The notes beneath the pieces were generated by a model that was not told the DNA's origin, made no database searches, and saw nothing but the letters and a program-made list of their open reading frames with translations. Shown piece by piece: positions 38,282-46,999 of a DNA stretch of 64,000 bases (position 1 is the stretch's first letter; the number at the start of each line of letters is the position of its first letter). Source of the DNA: Streptomyces marispadix (GTDB lineage: Bacteria > Actinomycetota > Actinomycetes > Streptomycetales > Streptomycetaceae); the NCBI RefSeq assembly GCF_022524345.1, contig NZ_JAKWJU010000002.1, positions 6,562,001 to 6,626,000 of the forward strand, in the 5' to 3' direction. The position numbers and the translations under genes are program-made.

Positions 38282-38357
38282 CGTGGTGAGGCGGGTCCGG
38301 ACACAGTCCGGTTCCGTCGCGGTGCCCGAGTCCTCGGTGCCCGTCCGCCTCACCACG
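38282..38357. repeat. 76-base structured inverted-repeat element
   Basis: Perfect 13-bp arms CGTGGTGAGGCGG (38282-38294) and CCGCCTCACCACG (38345-38357) enclose a perfect hairpin CCGGAC-ACA-GTCCGG (38297-38311) and a repeated GGTGCCC (38321, 38336) that flanks GAGTCCTC. It could fold as a multi-branched stem. It lies between the convergent Imm5-like and chitinase genes, 12 bases after the chitinase stop, and may be an elaborate terminator. Confidence 0.6.
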
Positions 38358-38369
38358 TAGCCCACGGTC

Positions 38370-39386
38370 CTAACCCTGGTAACCGGCAAGGATCTTGGAG
38401 AACTCCCATTCCTTCTGGTCGATCCCGCTGCACGAGTCGTTGCCGTCTCCGCTGGAGCACGGGCGGTCGCGGTTGGCGGACCAGAAGCTGACCCGCGCCA
38501 GGTGCTTCTCGGTGGCGAAGTCGACCATCCTCTGGAAGTCCGACGGCGATATGGACTCGTTCGGCTGGTCGGTCTTGCCGTTCATCGACGAGAAGCCGAC
38601 CTTGCCGTACGCCTTTTCCTGGTCGATCTTGTATTCGTCGGCGACGATCTTCGCGAGCCCGTCCACCGCGGTCTGGGTGGCCTTGGCCATGTCCTGGTCG
38701 CCGTGTCCGAAGTCGAACGGCATGACGGTCCAGCCGTCCACATCGAGGCCGGCGGCGGCGCCCTTCTTGATCAGGTCCTTGCCGTTGTCGGTCGGGCTCT
38801 GCTCCAGGGTCGGGAAGGTCAGATAGACCTTGATGTCCTTGTTCTTGTCCTTGACGATCTTCAGAGCGTCGACGACCTTCTGCCGCACGTTGGGCATCTC
38901 GAACTCGTTCGCCTCGATGTCGACGTCGATCGACTTGAGCTGGTAGGCGTCGATGATCTTCTGGTACGCGGCGGCCAACTCCTCGGCGCTGCCACACGCT
39001 TCGCCGAGCTTGGAGCCGTTGTAGCCGCCGATGGAGGGGGTGACGTCTCCGCCCGCTTCCTGGACGGCCTTGATCGTCTTCTCGTCCTCGCCGCCGGTGA
39101 GGGGACGCTGTCCGTCCCACGCGGGCTCACAGCCTCCCTTGGCCAGGATGAAGGCGAGCGTGAGCTGCTTGTTGCCCGTGTCCTTCATGAACTGGGTGGC
39201 GTCGGGCACCTTTTCGGCGCCGGTGTAGAGGTAGGGGCCGTTCAGCCCGCTGGGCGCGGCGGCCTTCGTGTGCTGGCCGACGTTGCCGGCCTGCGCGGTA
39301 AAGCCGATGCCGGTCGCTCCGGCGACTGCGAGTACGGACGCGATCCCGAGCGCGATCTTGCGACGCTGCGTCAGGTGTGGGCGCAC
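38370..39386 (-). CDS. Secreted GH18 chitinase
   Basis: 338 residues from GTG 39386 (GGGAG upstream). Signal peptide: basic start then a hydrophobic core (ALGIASVLAVAGATGIGFT), cleavage likely after AQA at 33. The GH18 active-site strand reads SIDVDIEANE with catalytic Glu158 and the two aspartates 154 and 156. LAFILAKGGCEPAW and a WTVMPFDFGHGD strand support a small bacterial chitinase-C-like catalytic domain. No chitin-binding module. A DasR-type box lies 83 bases upstream. Cleaves chitin outside the cell to give chitooligosaccharides. Confidence 0.9.
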   Translation of the reverse strand: MRPHLTQRRKIALGIASVLAVAGATGIGFTAQAGNVGQHTKAAAPSGLNGPYLYTGAEKVPDATQFMKDTGNKQLTLAFILAKGGCEPAWDGQRPLTGGEDEKTIKAVQEAGGDVTPSIGGYNGSKLGEACGSAEELAAAYQKIIDAYQLKSIDVDIEANEFEMPNVRQKVVDALKIVKDKNKDIKVYLTFPTLEQSPTDNGKDLIKKGAAAGLDVDGWTVMPFDFGHGDQDMAKATQTAVDGLAKIVADEYKIDQEKAYGKVGFSSMNGKTDQPNESISPSDFQRMVDFATEKHLARVSFWSANRDRPCSSGDGNDSCSGIDQKEWEFSKILAGYQG

Positions 39387-39468
39387 GACAAGCTCCCATC
39401 GTGGGGGGTGGTGGGGGTGTTGAAGAGTGCAGCCTTCTTCAGGCGCGTCAGCACGCTAGCGCCGTCCA

Positions 39469-39484
39469 TTGGTCTAGACAATAA
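39469..39484. promoter_or_regulatory. DasR-responsive element (dre) upstream of chitinase 1
   Basis: ATTGGTCTAGACAATA. It matches 12 of 16 positions of the dre consensus ACTGGTCTAGACCAGT, including TGGTCTAGAC. Chitinase genes of Streptomyces are classical DasR targets, relieved by glucosamine 6-phosphate. Confidence 0.7.
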
Positions 39485-39643
39485 AGAATGGGGAAAGCTT
39501 TCGGCCGGCTATTGACGATCCCTGAGCGCGGGTCGCAGCGCGGCGGCCTCAACGGCCGCCACGGTCCGGCAGGTTGAGGCAACGACGCCGGCGACCGCCG
39601 TCCGCGCCCGAAGGCTCTCCCTGAGGGCGCACGCGGGAGGCTG

Positions 39644-40075
39644 TTGAATGGGGGAGTGGACTCGGACTGCCTCTTCTGCGACATCGTCAACGGCCGCCGC
39701 CCGAGCCACCGCGTCTTCGAGGACGACGACGTGGTGGCGTTCCTCGACGCGCGCCCTCTCTTCCCCGGGCACACCCTCGTCGTACCGCGTGAGCACCACG
39801 AGACGCTGACCGACCTGCCCGCCGAAGCCCTCGGCCCGTTCTTCACCCGGGTCCGCGACATCACCGCGGCCGTGGAGTCCGCGATGGAGGCGACCGGTTC
39901 GTTCGTCGCCGCCAACAACCGGGTCAGCCAGTCGGTGCCGCATTTCCATGTGCACGTCGTCCCGCGCAATCGCAAGGACGGACTGCGCGGCTTCTTCTGG
40001 CCGCGCAGCCGCTACGGCAGCGAGGCCGAGGCCGAGGCCGTCGCGGAGAAGCTGCGCTCCGAACTGGCCGACTGA
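39644..40075 (+). CDS. HIT-family nucleotide hydrolase
   Basis: 143 residues if TTG 39644 is used (GGGAGG upstream); GTG 39656 is an alternative. Motifs: CLFCDIVNGRRPSHRVFEDDDVVAFLD, the PFFPGHTLVVP-like strand LFPGHTLVVPREH, and the catalytic HFHVHVVPR histidine triad. Family enzymes hydrolyse or transfer nucleoside monophosphates from substrates such as AMP-lysine or dinucleoside polyphosphates. It is unrelated to the flanking chitinase genes. Cytoplasmic. Confidence 0.88.
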   Translation: MNGGVDSDCLFCDIVNGRRPSHRVFEDDDVVAFLDARPLFPGHTLVVPREHHETLTDLPAEALGPFFTRVRDITAAVESAMEATGSFVAANNRVSQSVPHFHVHVVPRNRKDGLRGFFWPRSRYGSEAEAEAVAEKLRSELAD

Positions 40076-40096
40076 CCCGCGCCGTCTCCCCGTGAG

Positions 40097-41983
40097 TCAG
40101 GCCGGGCACGTCCAGTCGGGCACGTCAAACCGCGCACCTGAGGACGCGCACCTGAGGCCGGGCACCTCAAGACGGTACGGACGGGCCCGCCGCCCGGCAC
40201 CCCTCGCGACTCCGGAACGCGTCACTTGGCGTCCGCGCGCGTAGCACTCGACCACGGCGGTGCTGAACGCGAAGCGCACCGGCGTATCCCCGAACGCCGC
40301 CCGCCCCGCCCGTTCCCCCGCCTCCGCGACTGCCTCCGCGACCCGCTCGGCGTCACCGGCCGGGCAGTGCACGATCACCTCGTCGTGCTGGAAGAAGACC
40401 AACTCGGCCTTGGAACCGGCCAGTTCCTGCCGCAGCGCGGCGAGCATCAGCACCGCCCAGTCGGCCGCGCTGCCCTGCACCACGAAGTTACGGGTGAAGC
40501 GGCCCCGCGCCCGGGCCGCTCCCGCGGTGCCACGGGCATGAGCGGCGTGCGCCGGGGGCGGCGTCTCCCCGCCGCCCTCCCAGGCGGCCTCCCGCCCCAC
40601 GCCTTCCGCCCCCGCACCCTCGCCGTCCTCCCCGCCGCCCCCGGCGGGCGGACATGTGCGCCCCAGATGCGTACGCACCAGGCGCCCCTCCTCGCCCGCC
40701 TTCGCCGCCTCGTCCACATAGGCGACCGCGCGTGGGAAGCGCCGCCGCAGCGCGGCCAGATTGCGCAGCCCGTCGCCGCTGGTCTGCCCGTACACCGCGC
40801 CGAGCAGCGCCAGTTTGGCCTGCGCACGGTCGCCCCCGAACGCCTCGCGCGACAGCGCCGTGTACAGATCCTCGTCGCCGCCGACCACCGCCATCAGCCC
40901 CGGATCCCGGGAGACCGCCGCGAGCACCCGCGGCTCCATCTGCCCGGCGTCCGCCACGACCAGCCGCCACCCCGGATCGGCGACGACCGCGCGCCGCACC
41001 ACCTTCGGAATCTGAAGCGCGCCGCCCCCGTTGGTCGTCCAGCGTCCGGACGCCGCGCCCCCCGGCACATACTCCGCGCGGAAACGGCCGTCCCGCACCC
41101 ATGAACGCAGCCACGACCAGCCGTGCGCGGTCCACAGCCGGTAGAGCTTCTTGTACCGCAGCAGCGGCTCCACCGCGGGATGATCCACCCGCCGCAGCTC
41201 CCACGCCCTCGTCGACGACAGCTTCACGCCCGCCCGCGCGAAGGCCCGCAGCACGTCCGCCGGCAGATCCGGCCGCACCCGCACGCCCGGCCCGAACGCC
41301 GCCGAGATCTCCTCCTCCAGCTCGGCCAGCCGCCGCGGCAGCCCGGCGCCCGCGTACCGTTCGCCGAGCAGTTCCTCCAGCAGCTCCCGGTGGACGTCCG
41401 CACGCCAGGGCACGCCCGTCCGCCCCATCTCCACCGCGACGAGCGTCCCCGCCGACTCTCCTGCCAGCAACAGCCGCATGCGCTCGGGGTGTTCGGCCCT
41501 GGCCGTACGCTCCAACTGCGCGGCGTACACCTCCAGCAGTGCCGTCATCGGCTCTACGCCGTCCGGCAGCGGAGGTGGCCCCGTGTCGAAGAGCGACGGC
41601 TCCTCCTCCGCTCCCCGTGACACCGAGGGAGGGTCCGGCGGCACCGGCAGGCCGCGCAGACGCGCCCAGGCCGCCGGCAGTGAACGGGGCTCCCCGGCCC
41701 GCCCCTCGTGCCCCAGCAGCAGCGCCTCGGCCGCCTCCACGTCGTAACACCGCTCTACGCGCACACCCGCCTCGGCCAGCCTGGGATGCACGGCGGCGCT
41801 CGACCGCCACACCCAGCGCCCCACCCCGGGCCGCGACCGCACCGCGGAGACCACGGACCGCTCCTCGCGGACCGGCCCGGCGGGCGCACCATGTCCGTCG
41901 AGCGGGCAGACCAGAACGCGCCCGTCGTCGCTCTCGGCCAGCGCCCACCGCACCGCGTGCGGGCCGCCGGGATCACCCGTCAT
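40097..41983 (-). CDS. Bifunctional 3'-5' exonuclease/DNA polymerase, PolA-like
   Basis: 628 residues from ATG 41983. An N-terminal degenerate 3'-5' exonuclease-like region (RWALAESDDGRVLVCPL, ARLRGLPVP) is followed by a family-A polymerase part. Motif A reads VADAGQMEPRVLA instead of the standard ADYSQIELR; motif B is DRAQAKLALLGAVYGQ; motif C is FFQHDEVIVHC with the conserved HDE. A glycine/glutamate-rich insertion (near GGGGEDGEGAGAEG) precedes the NFVVQGSAADWAVLML region. Such proteins lack the 5'-3' nuclease of DNA polymerase I and are widespread actinobacterial accessory polymerases. The last 20 residues come from imperfect 12-base repeats. Confidence 0.85.
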   Translation of the reverse strand: MTGDPGGPHAVRWALAESDDGRVLVCPLDGHGAPAGPVREERSVVSAVRSRPGVGRWVWRSSAAVHPRLAEAGVRVERCYDVEAAEALLLGHEGRAGEPRSLPAAWARLRGLPVPPDPPSVSRGAEEEPSLFDTGPPPLPDGVEPMTALLEVYAAQLERTARAEHPERMRLLLAGESAGTLVAVEMGRTGVPWRADVHRELLEELLGERYAGAGLPRRLAELEEEISAAFGPGVRVRPDLPADVLRAFARAGVKLSSTRAWELRRVDHPAVEPLLRYKKLYRLWTAHGWSWLRSWVRDGRFRAEYVPGGAASGRWTTNGGGALQIPKVVRRAVVADPGWRLVVADAGQMEPRVLAAVSRDPGLMAVVGGDEDLYTALSREAFGGDRAQAKLALLGAVYGQTSGDGLRNLAALRRRFPRAVAYVDEAAKAGEEGRLVRTHLGRTCPPAGGGGEDGEGAGAEGVGREAAWEGGGETPPPAHAAHARGTAGAARARGRFTRNFVVQGSAADWAVLMLAALRQELAGSKAELVFFQHDEVIVHCPAGDAERVAEAVAEAGERAGRAAFGDTPVRFAFSTAVVECYARGRQVTRSGVARGAGRRARPYRLEVPGLRCASSGARFDVPDWTCPA

Positions 41984-42016
41984 GCGCGTGAGTGTCGCAC
42001 CGGCCACTGACAACGC

Positions 42017-42048
42017 CGCGCGCCCCGCGGTGGACCACGGGGCGCGCG
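42017..42048 (-). terminator. Terminator of chitinase 2
   Basis: Eleven-bp arms at 42017-42027 (CGCGCGCCCCG) and 42038-42048 (its complement) with a ten-base loop, 40 bases past the chitinase 2 stop and before the downstream polymerase gene. Confidence 0.8.
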
Positions 42049-42087
42049 ACGGTGACGGTCCACAGGCCGGATCAGGCAACGGCCTTG

Positions 42088-43377
<1,290 letters not shown>

Positions 43378-43481
43378 GGCTCTCCTCAAGGGAGTTGTGG
43401 GGAAGGTGCTGGTGATCCCTTGGTGCGTGGTGGGGGATGGTCCGCGGTGAGAGCAGCGGAAGTGTCCGAGCCGGGAATCTA

Positions 43482-43497
43482 GAAGGACTAGACCAGT
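43482..43497. promoter_or_regulatory. dre box 1 upstream of chitinase 2
   Basis: Read on the chitinase strand: ACTGGTCTAGTCCTTC, 12 of 16 to the DasR consensus with a perfect ACTGGTCTAG half. About 105 bases upstream of the chitinase start. Confidence 0.65.
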
Positions 43498-43504
43498 ACG
43501 TCAA

Positions 43505-43516
43505 TGGTTTGAACCA
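43505..43516. promoter_or_regulatory. dre-like box 2 upstream of chitinase 2
   Basis: TGGTTTGAACCA, an inverted repeat keeping TGGT and ACCA of the dre core but not its CTAG centre. Seven bases beyond box 1. Confidence 0.45.
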
Positions 43517-43757
43517 ATCTGCTTCGTGCTCGCTGCCCGCCTCTGCCGCCCGGCACGGCCCGCCGATGACGCCATGCCACCGATCGGGCATACTTTTTTC
43601 GCCGCAACCCCTGGTCAGCCGCCGTCGCAACCCGGCGCGGGGCCACCGGTCAGCGGCGTGCGCACCGGTCCCGGCCTACGCCGAGACCCCTCGGTACGGC
43701 GGCGCCACCACACCCCGGTCCGCTGCCGCAGCCCCCGAACAGGAGGAGAGCGTCGTG

Positions 43758-44942
43758 ATGTCCGAACACGGACCGCAGCCGGTTCAGCGGCGGCTGCCCA
43801 CGCAGGAAGCCCGCGATCTGCTGTCTCTCGTACGCGAGTTGGCGGCGCGGGAGATCCGTCCCCGCGCGGGCGAGGAGGAGGCCGAAGGCCGCTTCCCACG
43901 CGAGATCTTCACCCTGCTGTCCGAGTCGGGGCTGCTGGGGCTGCCGTACTCGGAGGAGTTCGGCGGCGGCGACCAGCCCTACGAGGTCTACCTCCAGGTC
44001 CTGGAGGAACTGGCGGCGGCACGGCTGACCGTCGGCCTCGGCACCAGCGTCCACACCCTCGCCTGCCACGCGCTCGCCGTCTTCGGCACCAAGCAGCAGC
44101 GCGCCGACCATCTGCCCGCCATGCTCGGCGGCGGCACCCTCGGCGCGTACTGCCTCTCCGAGCCCTCGTCCGGGTCCGACGCCGCCTCCCTGCGCACCCG
44201 TGCCACACGTGACGGGGACGAGTGGGTGCTCGAGGGCACCAAGGCGTGGATCACCCACGGCGGCACCGCCGACTTCCTCACCGTCGCCGCCCGCACGGGC
44301 GGCGACGGACCCCGCGGCATCACCGCGTTCCTCGTACCCGGAGACGCCGACGGACTCTCCGCGGCGGCCCCGGAACGCAAGATGGGAATGAACGGATCAC
44401 CCACCGCCCAGGTCCACTTCGACGGTGTACGCGTCCCCGACGCACGCCGCATCGGCGACGAGGGCCAGGGTCTGACCGTCGCCCTCTCCGCGCTGGAGTC
44501 GGGCCGTCTGGGCATCGCGGCGTGCGCGGTCGGCGTTGCCCAGGCCGCACTGGACGCGGCCCTCGCGTACACGCTCGAACGACAGCAGTTCGGACGGCCC
44601 ATCGCCGACTTCCAGGGCCTGCGCTTCATGCTCGCCGACATGGCCACCCAGATCGAGGCGGGGCGTGCCCTGTACCTCAGCGCCGCGCGGCTGCGGGACG
44701 AGGGGCTGCCGTTCGGACGCGAGGCGGCGATGGCCAAGCTGTTCTGCACCGACGCGGCGATGCGGGTCACCACCGACGCCGTCCAGCTCCTCGGGGGCTA
44801 CGGCTACACGGCCGACTTCCCCGTCGAGCGCTACATGCGGGAGGCCAAGGTGCTACAGATCGTCGAGGGCACCAACCAGATCCAGCGCATGGTGATCGCC
44901 CGCCACCTCGCGGGCCCGGAGAGCCGCAAAGAGCGCCACTAG
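43758..44942 (+). CDS. Acyl-CoA dehydrogenase
   Basis: 394 residues from ATG 43758 after AGGAGGAG. FAD-dependent acyl-CoA alpha,beta-dehydrogenation, feeding electrons to electron-transfer flavoprotein. Motifs: N-terminal helical LVRELAAREIRPRAGE, YCLSEPSSGSDAASLRT and WITHGG in the mid beta domain, the C-terminal RQQFGRPIADFQGLRFMLADM, and LGGYGYTADFPVERYMREAKVLQIVEGTNQIQR, with the catalytic glutamate in VEGTNQ. Short-to-medium-chain or branched-chain type; the exact chain length is not readable. Not in an obvious operon. Confidence 0.92.
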   Translation: MSEHGPQPVQRRLPTQEARDLLSLVRELAAREIRPRAGEEEAEGRFPREIFTLLSESGLLGLPYSEEFGGGDQPYEVYLQVLEELAAARLTVGLGTSVHTLACHALAVFGTKQQRADHLPAMLGGGTLGAYCLSEPSSGSDAASLRTRATRDGDEWVLEGTKAWITHGGTADFLTVAARTGGDGPRGITAFLVPGDADGLSAAAPERKMGMNGSPTAQVHFDGVRVPDARRIGDEGQGLTVALSALESGRLGIAACAVGVAQAALDAALAYTLERQQFGRPIADFQGLRFMLADMATQIEAGRALYLSAARLRDEGLPFGREAAMAKLFCTDAAMRVTTDAVQLLGGYGYTADFPVERYMREAKVLQIVEGTNQIQRMVIARHLAGPESRKERH

Positions 44943-44947
44943 AGCCT

Positions 44948-44968
44948 GCGCGGCGCATCCCGCCGCGC
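44948..44968 (+). terminator. Terminator of acyl-CoA dehydrogenase gene
   Basis: GCGCGGCG (44948-44955), five-base loop, CGCCGCGC (44961-44968), starting six bases after the stop codon. Confidence 0.7.
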
Positions 44969-45080
44969 CCCGCCGCAGGGTCCGCGCCGCGCCCTCCGTA
45001 CCGCACCGCTGCGCACCGTCGGCACCGCGACCGCTACGCCTCCGCGACGTGGCGGCCGCGGTCCATGGACACCGCAAGGG

Positions 45081-45752
45081 CTACGCGGCCTCCCGCGCGT
45101 CCTCGACGACCTTCTTGTCCAGCGCCGCCCGCACCAGCGCCGCCGCGAACCGCGCCCGGTCACGGGAGGGCACCAGCTCGGCCAGCTTCGCGGGCGACGT
45201 GGGCAGCCCGAGCCGCTGCGCGCCTTGCTGTGCCTTCTGATCGAAGTACGGCCCGAACTCCGGCCATACCTCCTGCGCCTCCCGCAGGAAGATGTCGACC
45301 CCGGTCGGCCCGATGCCCGGCACCTCCCGCAGCCGCTCCTCGGTGTGCGGATCCTCCCGCATGCGCCTCAGATCGCCCTTGTACTCGCTCAGCAACAGTT
45401 CCGCGCCCTCGCCGAGCTGGGTGGCGGTCCGCTCGTCGTAGCGCCGGTAGCCGCCCACGCCGAGGGCGTCGACGCGCTGCTGCCACGTCGCCTCGGCCAT
45501 CCGCCGGGCGTCCTTCATCCCGGCGTCCGAGAGCGCACGCGAGGAGGCGACGGCGATGTCCGCCCTGATGCGGGCCGAGAGCAGCAGGGACAGCACCAGC
45601 AGCCGGTACAGCGGCGACGGGGTGTCGCGCAGCGTGATGCCCGCCTGCTCGGCGTACGTCTGGCCGTGCGTCTTCAGCAGCGCCCGCGCCTTCGCCCGGT
45701 CACCGGGCTGCCGCGACGACCGCGTCCTCGACCTGGTCTGTGTCTGTGTCAT
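45081..45752 (-). CDS. Endonuclease III/HhH-GPD-like protein
   Basis: 223 residues. The helix-hairpin-helix motif LREVPGIGPTGVDIFLREA is near 143-160 and the preceding helical domain (LLVLSLLLSARIRADIAVASSRALSD) is that of the HhH-GPD DNA-repair glycosylase superfamily. The C-terminal iron-sulphur cysteine cluster of endonuclease III is absent, and the usual catalytic Lys before the hairpin is replaced (GPTG), though the later acidic residue is present (VDIF). It is likely a DNA-binding protein or a divergent glycosylase; catalytic activity is uncertain. Confidence 0.7.
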   Translation of the reverse strand: MTQTQTRSRTRSSRQPGDRAKARALLKTHGQTYAEQAGITLRDTPSPLYRLLVLSLLLSARIRADIAVASSRALSDAGMKDARRMAEATWQQRVDALGVGGYRRYDERTATQLGEGAELLLSEYKGDLRRMREDPHTEERLREVPGIGPTGVDIFLREAQEVWPEFGPYFDQKAQQGAQRLGLPTSPAKLAELVPSRDRARFAAALVRAALDKKVVEDAREAA

Positions 45753-45897
45753 GGGGGCCTCGCTCGGCTGTCGCCTTCAGAGGCCGTACGGGTTCCCAGC
45801 GCCGGCGTCTTATCCACCCGCCGATCCGCCCGCGAGCCGCAGGGCCGTGGCCGAACGGAGCGCGAGCCGCGCCGATCGCCGCCACCCGTCTTCCGGG

Positions 45898-46284
45898 TCA
45901 CCCCTCCCGCAGCAGCGACGGCGTACGCGGACCGCCCGCGTGGGAGAACGGCTGCTTCCGCCAGTCCAGCCCCTCCGGAAGCGTCAGCAGCGAGGTCAGC
46001 CCGTGCTCGCCGTCCTCGTCGCCGTCGAGCGCGTCCGCCTCGGACGCCGCACGCCCGGACCCCTGGCACACCGTCAGCCCGAACGGATTCCACGGCGAGG
46101 AGCACAGCGCGTGCTCCGGCAGCCTCTCCTCGTCCGCGAGAAGCGCGATGGGCTGCCGGCAGTCCGGGCAGCCGACCCGGAAGATGTCGTAGACCCCGTC
46201 CTCGTACGCCCTGTCGGCCACCGCTTCTTCCTCCACCGCCGTCACGGCCGCCCCGGAAGTGCGGACCCGCTTATCAGTGCGCAT
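45898..46284 (-). CDS. Conserved hypothetical protein with candidate zinc site
   Basis: 128 residues from ATG 46284 (GAGGGGG upstream); a longer frame upstream is unsupported. Contains GCPDC near residue 39-43 and two further cysteines in LCSSPWNPFGLTVCQGSG, which may bind zinc as a four-cysteine cluster. The C-terminal part reads TLPEGLDWRKQPFSHAGGP, a sequence seen in conserved Streptomyces hypothetical proteins. No membrane segment. It has good codon bias. Confidence 0.65.
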   Translation of the reverse strand: MRTDKRVRTSGAAVTAVEEEAVADRAYEDGVYDIFRVGCPDCRQPIALLADEERLPEHALCSSPWNPFGLTVCQGSGRAASEADALDGDEDGEHGLTSLLTLPEGLDWRKQPFSHAGGPRTPSLLREG

Positions 46285-46483
46285 GCAAATCCCCCTCTGG
46301 TGGACCTGCCGGGCATCTTGCCCCGGCTCCAGCAAGCACTTCCCGTGGCGTCATTCGCGTAATCGCTGCACGCCCGGGGACACGGGAGCACCGATGTGGC
46401 CTTGGTCACACACGGCGCTCGTACGTGCGCTCCTTCTGCGCCCGCTGTGCCGGAGTGCGCCCGGCACAGTAGGTTGACCTGCT

Positions 46484-46924
46484 GTGGAGGAAGTGGATCG
46501 CCGAATCGTCGATCTGCTCGTCAAGGACGGGCGGATGAGCTACACCGACCTGGGCAAGGCCACCGGCCTGTCCACCTCTGCCGTGCACCAGCGTGTGCGC
46601 CGGCTCGAACAGCGCGGAGTCATCCGCGGATACACCGCGCTCGTGGACCCCGAGGCGGTGGGCCTGCCGCTCACGGCGTTCATCTCGGTGAAGCCCTTCG
46701 ACCCCAGCGCACCCGACGACATCTCCGAACGCCTCGCGGAGGTACCGGAGATCGAGGCCTGCCACAGCGTCGCCGGCGACGAGAACTACATCCTCAAGGT
46801 CCGCGTCGGCACCCCCATCGCGCTGGAGCATCTCCTCGCCCGCATCCGCACCCTGTCGGGAGTCTCCACCCGTACGACCGTCGTGCTCTCCACCCCCTAC
46901 GAGGCCCGGCCGCCGTCGATCTGA
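46484..46924 (+). CDS. AsnC/Lrp-family transcriptional regulator
   Basis: 146 residues from GTG 46484 (GTG 46493 possible). The N-terminal winged helix (VDRRIVDLLVKDGRMSYTDLGKATGLSTSAVHQRVRRLEQRGVIRGY) precedes the ligand-binding RAM domain (FISVKPFDPSAPDDISERLAEVPEIEACHSVAGDENYILKVRV), both complete and of usual length. A TAGGTT lies only nine bases before the start, suggesting a leaderless transcript. Probably senses an amino acid. The amidohydrolase gene follows on the same strand after 75 bases and a hairpin. Confidence 0.92.
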   Translation: MEEVDRRIVDLLVKDGRMSYTDLGKATGLSTSAVHQRVRRLEQRGVIRGYTALVDPEAVGLPLTAFISVKPFDPSAPDDISERLAEVPEIEACHSVAGDENYILKVRVGTPIALEHLLARIRTLSGVSTRTTVVLSTPYEARPPSI

Positions 46925-46952
46925 GCCGTCGGGCGCGACCGCACTCGACGGC
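46925..46952 (+). terminator. Hairpin after the AsnC/Lrp gene
   Basis: GCCGTCG (46925-46931) / CGACGGC (46946-46952), immediately after the stop. It could attenuate read-through into the amidohydrolase gene. Confidence 0.45.
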
Positions 46953-46999
46953 CCGACCCGCCCCTCGGCCTCCCGCGCCGGGGCGGGAGACTTGAGCCC

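Larger units (their letters stand above)
43378..43757. other. Divergent promoter region of chitinase 2 and acyl-CoA dehydrogenase
   Basis: 380 bases without a gene. It contains the dre boxes at 43482-43497 and 43505-43516, unusual for this window in having an AT-richer stretch near 43500-43520 and a CATACTTTTTTCG run near 43589. Frames reading through it lack codon bias. Confidence 0.6.

Noticed and set aside
45753..45897. A possible gene in the gap after the HhH protein
   Set aside because: The frames are short, lack a ribosome site and show no third-position GC bias.
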